In this document: piece after piece, positions 35,868-44,552 of the stretch | Layout of the letters: every line of letters starts with the position of its first letter | Position numbering within the stretch: position 1 is the first letter of the stretch | NCBI RefSeq assembly: GCF_013337765.1 | Contig: NZ_VBSB01000008.1 | Coordinates: 62,001 to 126,000, forward strand | Reading direction: 5' to 3' | From: Mycolicibacterium sphagni | GTDB lineage: Bacteria; Actinomycetota; Actinomycetes; Mycobacteriales; Mycobacteriaceae | DNA: 64,000 bases | Position numbers and translations under genes: made by a program | Notes under the pieces: generated by a model | The model's input: the letters and a program-made list of their open reading frames with translations, nothing else | The model's database searches: none | What the model was told of the DNA's origin: nothing

Positions 35868-38084
35868 GTGACCTTGCGCCAGCCCGCATCCGGCCATGAA
35901 CACGGTCTCTGCCTGCTCGGCGGTCTCGATCCCTTCGGCGATCACGTTGAGGCCCAACGCCTCACACAGGCCGATGACCGAGCGGTACAGCGTGAGATTT
36001 CGTCCCGGCTCGACGCCCATCGCGAGGCCACGGTCGAGTTTGACCACCTGTACCGGTAACTCGTGCAGGTACGTCAGTGAGTTGTACCCGGCGCCGAAGT
36101 CGTCCAAGGCCACCCGGATGCCGAGGTCGTTCAGGCGTCTGATGGCGGCGGCTCCGTCGGCGAGATCGACAATCGGAACCGTCTCGGTGATCTCCAGGAC
36201 CAACCGCTGTGCCGGCAGCCCATGCCGGGCGAGTATGCGGCTGACGGCATGTTCGAAATCGACGCTGCCGAGGCGCGCGGCACCGATGTTGATGTGGACG
36301 TCCAGATCCAGGCCGGCGGCTTCAATCTGCGAACAGGCCTGATCCAGAACCAGTGCATCGAGTTGCGCACCCATGCCGTTTGCTTCAGCCAGCGAGACGA
36401 ATGTCGGCGGCGGAATCTGTATCCCGCTGGGGGTCGTCCACCGGGCAAGTGCCTCGACTGCGACCGGAATACCTTGTGGGAGTGTGACTATCGGCTGATA
36501 CTTGAGCTCGAACCCGTGCGGAATGCCCCCATTGGCTTGCCGCAGTGCGGTCGGAAAGTCCTCCGACACACGGAATGTCGGCCGGTACACCACGGCGGTG
36601 TCTTTGCCCAGCCGCTTTCCGGTGTACATCGAGTTGTCGGCCTGCCGCAGCAGTTCGTCGGACGTTGGTGGCACACCGTCAGATCCGGGACTCACCAGAC
36701 CCATGCTGGCCCGCACTCGCACGGAGGTCCCGTGCACCGAGAATGGGCTTCGCAGTGCCACGCGTAGCCGATCGGCGGCTAGCTCGGGCGCCCCGACGGT
36801 ACCGGCAATGAGGATCGCGAACTCGTCTCCCCCGATGCGCGCCAGCGTGTCGCCCGGTCGAAGGCATCCGTTCAGCCGGGCGCTGATCGCGCACAGCAAC
36901 TCGTCGCCGGCAGCGTGCCCGAACCGATCGTTGACTTCTTTGAAATCGTCGATGTCGACGAAGATCAAGACGAAGGGCCCGTTGCGGATCGCTTCGTCCA
37001 GCCGCTGCGCCAACAACAATCGGTTGGGCAGGCCGGTCAACGCATCATGGTGAGCCTGATGGGCCAGCCGTCGCTTGGCGTCGACAAGCTGTGCGGTCAG
37101 CATCCGCTGCACCCGCATCGCCACCACGTAGCGCGTCGCGACAAGGAACACCATCGCCAGGTACGTGCTGATGAAGATCGGGTCGACCCTGCGCCCGATG
37201 AGAATGTGGAATGCCAGTAGAGCGGTGCTGCCCATGTAGCCGACATAGGGCAACGTCAACTGCGCCCAGTTGGTCGGTTGTTCCGTCTCGTCGTGGTCGG
37301 GCCGGGGCCGCGGCGGGAATTCCAGCAGACTCAACGCGATCAGCAGCGGCGCGATGACGAATCCACTGCTGATCCACAAATCCAGCGCCGTCACCTCGAC
37401 GCTGCGGAAGTAGGCAAGCAACCGGTCCGAGGACGTCAGGGTGATCACCGCGGCGGCCAGGAACATGTAGTTCGCCCGGCCAGGTCGGTACGGCGGGTAC
37501 CACATCGCAAGGAGAACCGCTCCCACCACCACGACGAGCTCGACAGCGGCGATACCCCAGACGACTGCGGCATTGGTGGATCGCGGCAGCGCGGCGCCGT
37601 CCATGGCGCCCAAGCGGGCCACGTACACCAGGTGGGAGAACGCCAGTGTCGCGAGCAAGCCGTCGAGAATGGTGGTGACGACCCCCGGCCGAAGCCGCAT
37701 ACGCGCCCTGGTGTCGTCCTGGTGGCCGGCGCGCACCAGAAGCACCATCGCCGCGGCGAACAACAGTCCGGCGACAAAGTAACCGGCGACCGCCAACACC
37801 GGCGCTTCGCGGTCGGCCGCGTCACCCAGCCGCGAGAGAAGCTCAGCGGTCAGGAAGCTGGCTATCGCCGCGATAAGGGACACTCGCCACCACCGCGACA
37901 GTCCGGTGAGCCGTCGCGCTACCACGAGCCCGACAAGTAACGAAGCCACAATCAGGATTGCTTCGAGGACAAACTGCACGCGTTGTGCTGTCGTCACTCC
38001 CCAGAGAGCGAGCGCGTTGAAGCCTGCCGCGGCGACGACGACGGCAGACAGCCCATAACGCAGGCGACGGTTCGCAAGCGACAA
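35805..38084 (-). CDS. Membrane GGDEF-EAL cyclic-di-GMP protein (second copy)
   Basis: 759 residues from a TTG start at 38084 preceded by GGAGGGGG. About eight to nine membrane helices span residues 1-320. GGDEF is intact (RIGGDEFAIL) with an RPGD inhibitory site before it. EAL residues are present: VEALARW, NIGAARLGS, EITET, LDDFGAGYNS, VKLDRGL and AEGIETAEQ. Its layout is the same as the protein at 26565 but sequence identity is moderate. Its 3' end overlaps ndh on the other strand by 63 bp. Confidence 0.9.
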   Translation of the reverse strand: MSLANRRLRYGLSAVVVAAAGFNALALWGVTTAQRVQFVLEAILIVASLLVGLVVARRLTGLSRWWRVSLIAAIASFLTAELLSRLGDAADREAPVLAVAGYFVAGLLFAAAMVLLVRAGHQDDTRARMRLRPGVVTTILDGLLATLAFSHLVYVARLGAMDGAALPRSTNAAVVWGIAAVELVVVVGAVLLAMWYPPYRPGRANYMFLAAAVITLTSSDRLLAYFRSVEVTALDLWISSGFVIAPLLIALSLLEFPPRPRPDHDETEQPTNWAQLTLPYVGYMGSTALLAFHILIGRRVDPIFISTYLAMVFLVATRYVVAMRVQRMLTAQLVDAKRRLAHQAHHDALTGLPNRLLLAQRLDEAIRNGPFVLIFVDIDDFKEVNDRFGHAAGDELLCAISARLNGCLRPGDTLARIGGDEFAILIAGTVGAPELAADRLRVALRSPFSVHGTSVRVRASMGLVSPGSDGVPPTSDELLRQADNSMYTGKRLGKDTAVVYRPTFRVSEDFPTALRQANGGIPHGFELKYQPIVTLPQGIPVAVEALARWTTPSGIQIPPPTFVSLAEANGMGAQLDALVLDQACSQIEAAGLDLDVHINIGAARLGSVDFEHAVSRILARHGLPAQRLVLEITETVPIVDLADGAAAIRRLNDLGIRVALDDFGAGYNSLTYLHELPVQVVKLDRGLAMGVEPGRNLTLYRSVIGLCEALGLNVIAEGIETAEQAETVFMAGCGLAQGHLFGRATALTDLAAATPIRKA

Positions 38085-38241
38085 CGCGCCCCCTCCAGCC
38101 CGCGGCGTTGACGTCCATATCCTGGCAGAAGAGTTTGCTGACTGGACGGTTATCGCTCAACTAGGTGTGGCCCGCGTCAATCGCCGTGACACACGTGGGG
38201 CCATCACGTCGCCGAGCGACGAAAACCTCTCCACTGCAACG

Positions 38242-38784
38242 TTATCCGCCCTGACGCAAATATCGCCCGAGTAGGACGACGATTTCGTCTTCGAGTTCAT
38301 CGAGATCGACGGGGATCTCGGTCGTCACGAGTCGGTGAACGAGCGACTCGATGGTGGCCACGACAACGTGAGCGGTGAGGCGGCTGCTGGCCGGTGCGCT
38401 CGGATGCGCTTCGAGCAGAGCGGCGGTGATCTCGACCGCTTGGCGCTCCATCTCGTGCATATGGGCCAGGAAGTCCGGCGCCCGCGGCGCCTCCTCGAAC
38501 AACACCCGGTGCAGCCGTGGGTTGTCGCGGTGATTATCGATCGTGGCCCGGACGAACACGCGTAAGGCATCGTCTAAGTTCGCGGGCAGTCCGGCCGCGC
38601 TTCGCTCGGCGATCAAGCGGGCGCCGGCGTCGGCATGGGCCTGCATCAACGCCCGCAGCACCGCATCCTTGTTGGGAAAGTATTGGTACAGCGAGCCGAT
38701 CGACACCTCCGCGCGTTCGGCGATGCGATTGGTGGTCCCCGCGGCGTAGCCATACTCGGCGAAAACCTGAGCCGCCGCATCCAC
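38242..38784 (-). CDS. TetR-family transcriptional regulator, start uncertain
   Basis: 180 residues from the GTG at 38784. The helix-turn-helix is TTNRIAERAEVSIGSLYQYFPNK; the C-terminal part resembles other TetR ligand-binding domains. Family-like sequence (RQRKQPKQRRAAQTRQRIVDAAAQ) continues upstream in frame to a TGA near 38889, yet contains no ATG, GTG or TTG, so either the GTG is used or a rare start is. It is divergent from the SRPBCC gene, with an inverted repeat between them that may be its operator. Confidence 0.8.
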   Translation of the reverse strand: MDAAAQVFAEYGYAAGTTNRIAERAEVSIGSLYQYFPNKDAVLRALMQAHADAGARLIAERSAAGLPANLDDALRVFVRATIDNHRDNPRLHRVLFEEAPRAPDFLAHMHEMERQAVEITAALLEAHPSAPASSRLTAHVVVATIESLVHRLVTTEIPVDLDELEDEIVVLLGRYLRQGG

Positions 38785-38911
38785 GATGCGTTGTCGGGTC
38801 TGCGCCGCCCGACGTTGTTTTGGCTGCTTGCGTTGCCGGAAGCGGTCGGTAGGAGCGATCGTCGGCCTCCCCCGGAAAGCGAGTAGTCAGCCGGAGCCTA
38901 CACCGGCAGAC

Positions 38912-38925
38912 TTAGGGTAACCTAA
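38912..38925. promoter_or_regulatory. Inverted repeat, probable TetR operator
   Basis: TTAGGGTAACCTAA: arms TTAGG and CCTAA around GTAA, in the divergent promoter region and 22 bp before the ATG at 38948. The right side resembles half an IdeR iron box, but the left half does not fit, so self-regulation by the adjacent TetR protein is more likely. Confidence 0.5.
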
Positions 38926-38947
38926 CTCGCTTGAAGGAGTGCCTGGA

Positions 38948-39439
38948 ATGCGCACCATCCACCTCGAAACGACCCTGCCCACCACCGCAGAGCGGGTGTG
39001 GCCGGCGATGCTGTCCCCCGCCACGTTCCTCTATGCCTGCAAGGGCCTGTTCGGGGTGCCCGCCCTGGCCGGGCGCACCGAGTCCTTCCGCGAAGGTGAA
39101 CGTGGAACCGCGTGGATCTTCGCCTTCCACGTAATCCCCGCCTACCGCCACACGATCGAAGTCCTGGACGTCGACGCGGCCACTCACACGGTTCGCACCC
39201 ATGAGCACGGCGGCCCGTTCAGGGCATGGAATCACACCCTTCATGTCGAACCCATCGATGACAGGACCTGCCGCTACAGCGACACCGTCGATATCGACGC
39301 CGGAAGCGCGACGGCCCTGGTCATTCCCGTCGCCAATGTCATATTCCGGTACCGCCAGCGGCGCTGGCGCAAGCTTGTGCGGCAACATCTGCTGCCAGCG
39401 GGCACCGCCTACGCCCCGGCGCGGCGATCGGCGGGTTGA
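38948..39439 (+). CDS. SRPBCC-family protein
   Basis: 163 residues from the ATG at 38948; the GTG at 38939 overlaps its ribosome site (GAAGGAG). SRPBCC features: MRTIHLETTLPTTAERVWPAMLSPATFLYACKG, a beta-rich centre and a C-terminal helix with RYRQRRWRKLVRQHL. It is divergent from a TetR gene and presumably controlled by it. Hydrophobic ligand unknown. Confidence 0.75.
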   Translation: MRTIHLETTLPTTAERVWPAMLSPATFLYACKGLFGVPALAGRTESFREGERGTAWIFAFHVIPAYRHTIEVLDVDAATHTVRTHEHGGPFRAWNHTLHVEPIDDRTCRYSDTVDIDAGSATALVIPVANVIFRYRQRRWRKLVRQHLLPAGTAYAPARRSAG

Positions 39440-39514
39440 TCAATGCTGAGCAGTCGCTTAGCACGGGCACAGCACAACGCTCGGTGCGGGGGCCAGCACT
39501 GAGGAGGTTGGTCC

Positions 39515-40333
39515 GTGAAGCGACTCAACGGCATGGACGCCATGCTGCTCTACAGCGAAGCCCCGACCCTGCACACCCACACCTTGAAGGTGGCCATTGT
39601 CGATGCCGCCGACTACACCGGGGTGTTCGACTTCGCGGTGTTCCGTCGCACCGTCGAACAGCGCTTGCACTTGCTCGAACCGCTGCGCTACCGGCTCCTG
39701 GAAACCCCCGGCCGCCTGCACCATCCAATGTGGCTCCAGGACTGCGATGTCGACCTCGACTATCACCTGCGCCGGGTCACGGTGGCTGCTCCGGGCGGGC
39801 GCCGGGAACTGGACGCGTTGATCGGTGACATCGCCAGCACGCCCCTGGATCGGCGATACCCGTTGTGGGAGTTCCACTTCGCCGAGGGTATGGCCGGTGA
39901 TCGCTACGCCTTGATCGGCAAGGTGCACCACACCCTCGCCGACGGTATCGCGTCCGCCAACCTCTTGTCGCGGCTGATGGATCTGGCCGGTGACCCCGGC
40001 CCAAGGCAACACAATCCCGAGGGCGAGACGCCGTCGAAGACCGAACTGGTGCAGACCGCGTTCGGAGACCACCTGCACCAGGCCGGAGCGTTGCCGGCCC
40101 TCATCAAAGATGCCGCAACGGGTATCGCGCGCTTGCGTCGGCGCCAGCGCGAGCGCCGTGATCACGTCCGGTTGGCCAAGCCCTTCGCTGCGCCAACGAC
40201 GTTCGTCAACCATGTGGTGTCGTCGGGCCGCACCTTCGCTACCGCCACGTTGGCGCTACCATATCCGCTGGTCGGGGCGGAGGCCGGTGCTGTTAGCGCC
40301 GGGCGCTCGTATGCCAGCACATGCCGAGGATGA
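39515..40333 (+). pseudogene. Truncated wax ester synthase/diacylglycerol acyltransferase (WS/DGAT)
   Basis: The frame gives 272 residues. Residues 1-250 match the N-terminal domain of WS/DGAT enzymes, including the catalytic KVHHTLADGIAS (HHxxxDG) and PLWEFHF. Family members have about 450-480 residues. Similarity stops around RTFATATLAL (base about 40260), after which unrelated residues lead to a stop. The C-terminal acyltransferase half is missing, so triglyceride or wax synthesis is unlikely. Expressed but inactive protein is possible. Confidence 0.75.
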
Positions 40334-40372
40334 CCGCGATGACGGTGACGAATTCGAGTGCGATGTTCATGC
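40256..40372 (-). CDS. Possible 38-residue membrane microprotein
   Basis: ATG at 40372 with GGAG about 9 bases upstream. The N-terminal half (ALEFVTVIAVILGMCAG) is a plausible membrane helix; the tail (RPDQRIW) runs into the broken end of the WS/DGAT gene on the other strand. It may be chance or a product of the deletion that truncated that gene. No homologue recognised. Confidence 0.2.
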
Positions 40373-40478
40373 GCGCATCTCCAAACGACGATGATCCCGG
40401 TTCAAGCAGACTTCCTTGAAGTTACCGGTGAGACCCCATGCCGAGCCTGAGGCGCGGCCGGGTAATCGTGGATCCGGC

Positions 40479-40988
40479 TCAGGTCTTACCGCGATACTCA
40501 AAGGCTTTGAACGAGAACCAGCCCGCTTGGCGGGCCTGCTCGAGCAGGTCGACGCGCAGGGCGAAACGGCCGCTGAAGATGCAGGGCAGCTGCGAGAGAC
40601 GTTCGCGGACCTCGGCTTCGGTGAGTGCTCGCCCGACGCGATAGACCCGATCGTTCTTGTAGTACTTGTCCGTCGTGACTTCGCCCAGGGCATGCAGCAC
40701 TCGCACCGATTCGTCCATGTTCTCGACGGCCAGGACAACCAGGTCATAGTCGTTGAACTGGTACCCCCGGTCGTACAGGGACGGGTCGTCGTACAGGGAT
40801 GAATGCGTGATCACGCGCAGGGGTCGGCCGTTCTTCTTGTTCACGATGACCCCGCCGCAGTACTGGAATCCCGTTGTCACGCGCGGAAAGAACCACCCGT
40901 CGTTCAGTTCCCGCGCTTCACCGAGGACCACGTCCCCGTCGTCGATCGCGTCTTCGGCCACCGCGCGCGCCTGGGCCTCGTCGAACAT
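40479..40988 (-). CDS. YrhB/Imm35-like hypothetical protein
   Basis: 169 residues from the ATG at 40988 (MFDEAQARAVAEDAI); the open frame further upstream overlaps the next gene. The segment ELNDGWFFPRVTTGFQYCGGVIVNKKNGRPLRV resembles YrhB/Imm35-type domains, which include immunity-type proteins, but no toxin gene is adjacent. The C-terminal half has no recognised motif. Codon use looks normal. It follows the alpha/beta-hydrolase gene after 10 bp and probably shares its transcript. Confidence 0.6.
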   Translation of the reverse strand: MFDEAQARAVAEDAIDDGDVVLGEARELNDGWFFPRVTTGFQYCGGVIVNKKNGRPLRVITHSSLYDDPSLYDRGYQFNDYDLVVLAVENMDESVRVLHALGEVTTDKYYKNDRVYRVGRALTEAEVRERLSQLPCIFSGRFALRVDLLEQARQAGWFSFKAFEYRGKT

Positions 40989-40998
40989 GATGCAAATT

Positions 40999-41751
40999 CT
41001 AGGCCGCGTTTCGTCGGGCGAGGTTGCGCGCGAAGAACCGAGCCGAACTGTCCCGCTCGTACTCGGGCACGGGCTGATAACCGCCCGACCGCGCGTGCAA
41101 AGACTTCTCGTTTGAGGCGAAGGCGGCAAACAGTGCGATCGCGCCAGCGCGGTCGAATTCCTCATCGTCCCAAGGGATCCGGTATTCGACGGGGACGGTG
41201 ATCCTTCGGGCTGCCTCGACCAACGCATCGTCGACGAACACCGGACCGAAACTCGCGGCCGCTATCCGGGGCTCGACAGCCGTCAACATCAAGCCGGTGA
41301 CGACACCCAGCGTCATGCCGGCGTAGCCGATCGGTGTTTCGGCGTCGATCTCGGGCAGCGCCTGTAGGGCGTCCAAGGTCGCCTGCCATTCCGGTACCGC
41401 GCGCTGCGCCCGCGAGCCGCTGTAGTCGATGACGATCTGGCTGATCGGTTCGCCCGCGGCGCGGGCCTGGTGAATTGCTTCGGCCCACTGTTGATCCCGA
41501 GCGTTTCGCGGGCGGTCACCGTGCCCGGGCGCGTCGATGGCAGCGACGGTGAACCCGTAATTGGTCACGAAGTGGATTGCGCTCGCGACCAGTCCCGGTG
41601 CCTTCTTGTGCATGCCGCCGGCATGCCCCGCGAGTAGCAGTGGGGCGCTGACGATTCCGGATGCGGGTGACCAGAGCACGCCGGTGATCTCGTCCAGAAT
41701 GAAGTGGCGTTCGAGGACACCGTCCGACGATGTCTCAGAGATGAATTGCAT
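40999..41751 (-). CDS. Alpha/beta-hydrolase-like protein with Thr at the nucleophile elbow
   Basis: 250 residues with an alpha/beta-hydrolase fold: LLLAGHAGGMHKKAPG (oxyanion region), DAPGHGDR, and the nucleophile elbow GYAGMTLGVVTG. Where esterases have G-x-S-x-G, this has GMTLG, a threonine, so catalysis may be lost or altered. Candidate acid and base residues are not obvious. It starts 47 bp after a 19-residue leader-like open frame and is followed by the YrhB-like gene. Confidence 0.72.
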   Translation of the reverse strand: MQFISETSSDGVLERHFILDEITGVLWSPASGIVSAPLLLAGHAGGMHKKAPGLVASAIHFVTNYGFTVAAIDAPGHGDRPRNARDQQWAEAIHQARAAGEPISQIVIDYSGSRAQRAVPEWQATLDALQALPEIDAETPIGYAGMTLGVVTGLMLTAVEPRIAAASFGPVFVDDALVEAARRITVPVEYRIPWDDEEFDRAGAIALFAAFASNEKSLHARSGGYQPVPEYERDSSARFFARNLARRNAA

Positions 41752-41797
41752 GGTGTTGCCTTTCGGGAGTGCCGTATTCAGGCGCTCCCGGCGACAC

Positions 41798-41857
41798 CTA
41801 CGCCTGTGGCTCGACCGCGAGTACGAGTGGGAGCACCCACGTGATTACTGCGTTCAT
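41798..41857 (-). CDS. 19-residue leader-like peptide with near-perfect ribosome site
   Basis: The minus strand reads ATG after AGGAGGTGAGACCC, a Shine-Dalgarno matching the 16S 3' end over about nine bases. It encodes MNAVITWVLPLVLAVEPQA and a TAG stop. The hydrophobic core suggests membrane insertion or a signal-like peptide. It lies 47 bp upstream of the alpha/beta-hydrolase start and probably shares its mRNA. Such strong initiation for so short a frame suggests a real microprotein or translational regulator. Confidence 0.5.
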   Translation of the reverse strand: MNAVITWVLPLVLAVEPQA

Positions 41858-41940
41858 GGGTCTCACCTCCTCGTGTGATGTCACGGTCTCGCGCACGCTA
41901 TCAACGCGAACGGAATCGCGTCCACCGATTTTCCTGGCGG

Positions 41941-42252
41941 CTAATACTGACCCAGTGGCCGACAGACATTGGTGATCGGATTCCAATACTGTCCGGCATC
42001 ACAGTTGAGCGGCACCGGTGAGACCGGCGGGCGGCACACGTTGGCGCCCGGGTCCCACCAGTCGCCGTTCTGGCAGTTCAGTGGGACCGGTGCCACCGGC
42101 GGTTGGCACACGTTGGCGACCGGATCCCACCACTGGCCGTTCTGACAATTGAGTGGATCCGCCGAGCCTGCGGCTGGGGTCACGAGTGACAGAGCGGCGA
42201 TGGGCGCAAGCGCGACCGTCAGGATTGTTGAGCGACGAATGAGCTTCACCAT
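41941..42252 (-). CDS. Small secreted protein with three Cys/Trp repeats
   Basis: 103 residues from the ATG at 42252 (MVKLIRRS). A Sec signal ends near GSADP. The mature part consists of three copies of about 24 residues of the form PLNCQNGQWWDPVANVC, ending in pairs of prolines. Each copy has two cysteines about 14 apart, suggesting one disulfide per repeat. Function unknown; a wall-associated or secreted adhesin-like role is only a guess. Confidence 0.7.
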   Translation of the reverse strand: MVKLIRRSTILTVALAPIAALSLVTPAAGSADPLNCQNGQWWDPVANVCQPPVAPVPLNCQNGDWWDPGANVCRPPVSPVPLNCDAGQYWNPITNVCRPLGQY

Positions 42253-42350
42253 TGTCTCAGCCTGCCCCATTCTGGGCGCTCTCAAACCGCGACACGCAGC
42301 CGAAACAAGCCGGGGCTACCGTTTGTCAGAACACTGGCGAGAGGAGTGCG

Positions 42351-42920
42351 ATGAGCACGCAAACCCGTGCGACCTACCGCACCATGGCCGAGGGCACCGC
42401 GGAGGACTATGCGCTGATCGATCGTGCCGAGGCGGCCAACAACGCCGGCCTGGTGCCTCGGGTGCTCAACCTCGTCGAAGCGCTCGCCGACGGGGAACAG
42501 GCCTATCCGGTCACCCGACTGGAGCATTCGCTGCAATCGGCGACCCGGGCCTTCGACGACGGCCGCCCGAGCGAGTACGTCGTCGCGGCGCTGTTGCATG
42601 ACATCGGTGACACGTACGCCCCCTTCGCGCACGGCGCCTTCGCTTCAGCCGTCATCGCACCGTACGTTTCAGAACAAGTGGCCTGGATCGTCAAGGTGCA
42701 CCCCGAATTCCAGCAGTATTACTACGCTCCGCACATGGGTGGCGTCCGGAACGCCCGGGACAAATATCGTGGCCACCCCTGGTTCGACGACGCGGTGGAG
42801 TTTTGCGAGAAGTACGACCAGAACTGTTTCGACTCGCGGTTCGAGCACCGGCCGCTTGAGTTCTTCGCGCCGATGGTCCAGGAGATCTTCGCTCGCGAGC
42901 CGTGGTCCTTGGCGCACTAG
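42351..42920 (+). CDS. HD-domain phosphohydrolase-like protein
   Basis: 189 residues from the ATG at 42351. Contains the HD pattern RLEHSLQSATRAF followed by ALLHDIGDTYAPF (the His-Asp pair), with a further conserved His at VKVHPEFQQYY. These match a small family of metal-dependent hydrolases that includes oxygenase-type (PhnZ/MIOX-like) members, so the reaction is uncertain. Ends in a 4-bp convergent overlap with a lipoprotein gene. Confidence 0.75.
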   Translation: MSTQTRATYRTMAEGTAEDYALIDRAEAANNAGLVPRVLNLVEALADGEQAYPVTRLEHSLQSATRAFDDGRPSEYVVAALLHDIGDTYAPFAHGAFASAVIAPYVSEQVAWIVKVHPEFQQYYYAPHMGGVRNARDKYRGHPWFDDAVEFCEKYDQNCFDSRFEHRPLEFFAPMVQEIFAREPWSLAH

Positions 42921-43537
42921 ATCCGCTGAATGGTGATGCGCGCGTTGATGTGCCAGACCGAGTTGTTCTCGTTGACTTGTAGGTAGAGACCCTTCACGTC
43001 TTCGCCAACCTGGTGCTCGACAACGACTTTGGCTTCGTCGGTGACGTTGAGGAACGTGTCCATGAAGCTGGGGAGCGCATTCGCGTCGCTGCCGGTGCCG
43101 ACCGAGAGCGCCTTGGAGTTGCTTTCGTTGATCACGTCGGCGGTCGGGACGGTATCCGGCGGCAGGGCGTCCTTGAGATAGCGAAGGCGCGCATAGCCTG
43201 CCGGTGGCGCCAGCACCGTCGGGATCACCGTCGGGTTGGCCGGGTCGGCGTAGTTGACGAGCGACAAGGCGGTGATGTGGTAGCGGCCGGGCTTGAGGGT
43301 CACGACGCCGGTCTGGTCATCGAGGCTGATGTTCTTGCCTTCCTCGACTTCCCGCTTGTTGAACACTCGCGTGTTCCAACCGGTCACCATCGGCTTGCTC
43401 GACAACGAGTACTCCGCATAGACCGCGTAGTCCGCGGCGGCGGGCTCTTGGCCTCGGCTACACCCTGCGAGTGCGGCGGCGCCCACGCTCAGGAGGACGA
43501 CAGAAACGACTGACGTGGTTCTGCGGGTTCCGATCAT
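42917..43537 (-). CDS. Putative lipoprotein of unknown function
   Basis: 206 residues. Signal peptide with a lipobox LAGC (Cys about 26) for lipid attachment. The mature part is beta-rich (DQTGVVTLKPGRYHITALSLVNY) without a domain I recognise. Probably anchored on the outside of the cytoplasmic membrane. Convergent with the HD gene. Confidence 0.7.
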   Translation of the reverse strand: MIGTRRTTSVVSVVLLSVGAAALAGCSRGQEPAAADYAVYAEYSLSSKPMVTGWNTRVFNKREVEEGKNISLDDQTGVVTLKPGRYHITALSLVNYADPANPTVIPTVLAPPAGYARLRYLKDALPPDTVPTADVINESNSKALSVGTGSDANALPSFMDTFLNVTDEAKVVVEHQVGEDVKGLYLQVNENNSVWHINARITIQRI

Positions 43538-43600
43538 CCCGACATGCTGACGGACATCTACAGGCGTCGCACTCGATTGCGACTACTGAACAGAATGCGT

Positions 43601-44365
43601 TCAGTTGCCGGGATCGACGCTGGCGGCCGCCTGAACCAGTGTCGCCGACGGGGCGGGCAGGCCCAGCTTGCCCACCACGAAGTCGGCTGCCTGGTCGGTC
43701 ATGCCATTGGACTTGTACGAGCTGTGTGCGGAGCGATCCAGGCCGCCGGGGTAGCAGACCGGGTCGCCGATGGCGCACAGCTGGACGGTCTTGCCAGCGT
43801 ACAGATCGCCGATGGTGATCGGCGGTGCACTGCGATCGGCCAGGCCCAGGAACCAGTCGTCGGGGGTGCCGAAAAGCGCGACGGCCGCGACGTGTGACGC
43901 GACGGAGGCTGGCATCGGGCGGGAGATGCTGGCGGGCAACGTGATTCCGGTGGGCACGGTGCTCGACGTGGTGTAGCCCGCTACCGCGGCGCCCTGCGAG
44001 TACCCGCCGACCACGATCTTGGTCGACGGGCATTCGGCGGCGATCGACTGAATCTGGTTGGCGGCGTCGGCAACACCGTCCACGGCCTGCCCGAAGTTGA
44101 GTGACGCCGGGTAGTTCACCCCGTACGCCTCGACCGTCTTACCCGGCAGCCTCGCACTCAGGGCGTCGACAAACGACTGCCCGGTAGCACCGACGCCCGG
44201 CGCCTCGAAGGTGCCACGAGCGAAGACCACCTCGACTGCGGGGCACGAGTCATCGGCTGCATTGGCGGTTGCGGCGGGGCCGGCGACGACCCCGATCAAC
44301 GCGAGTGCTGCGAAGATCGCCGATTGCATGGCGTTCGCGGTGCGGGTCCGTGGTCCTGTGCTCAT
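43601..44365 (-). CDS. Secreted cutinase-family esterase (Culp)
   Basis: 254 residues with a Sec signal ending near ANAADD. Cutinase fold: CPAVEVVFARGTFEAPGVG, nucleophile GGYSQGAAV, and the catalytic Asp and His in GDPVCYPGGLDRSAHSSY, with paired cysteines as in known family members. Mycobacterial cutinase-like proteins hydrolyse lipids and esters rather than plant cutin. No partner genes. Confidence 0.92.
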   Translation of the reverse strand: MSTGPRTRTANAMQSAIFAALALIGVVAGPAATANAADDSCPAVEVVFARGTFEAPGVGATGQSFVDALSARLPGKTVEAYGVNYPASLNFGQAVDGVADAANQIQSIAAECPSTKIVVGGYSQGAAVAGYTTSSTVPTGITLPASISRPMPASVASHVAAVALFGTPDDWFLGLADRSAPPITIGDLYAGKTVQLCAIGDPVCYPGGLDRSAHSSYKSNGMTDQAADFVVGKLGLPAPSATLVQAAASVDPGN

Positions 44366-44552
44366 GCTTGCTATAAGCGGAAAGCCGTGACCAGCGATTC
44401 CAGCGTTGTCAAGTGATCTATCTCACCGGAGAAAAGGTGACGTTTGGGGATGCGTGCTGCGTTGTGAGGCGTTGGTTTGGGGCTTAAAACCGGAGGCCGT
44501 GGATTCACTTAGCTTGGTTTAGCAATCTGCGGGGCGGGGGTAGTCGGTTTGC

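Noticed and set aside
38907..38925. IdeR iron box
   Set aside because: About 13 of 19 positions fit; the left half fails, while a symmetric TetR-type operator explains the sequence better.
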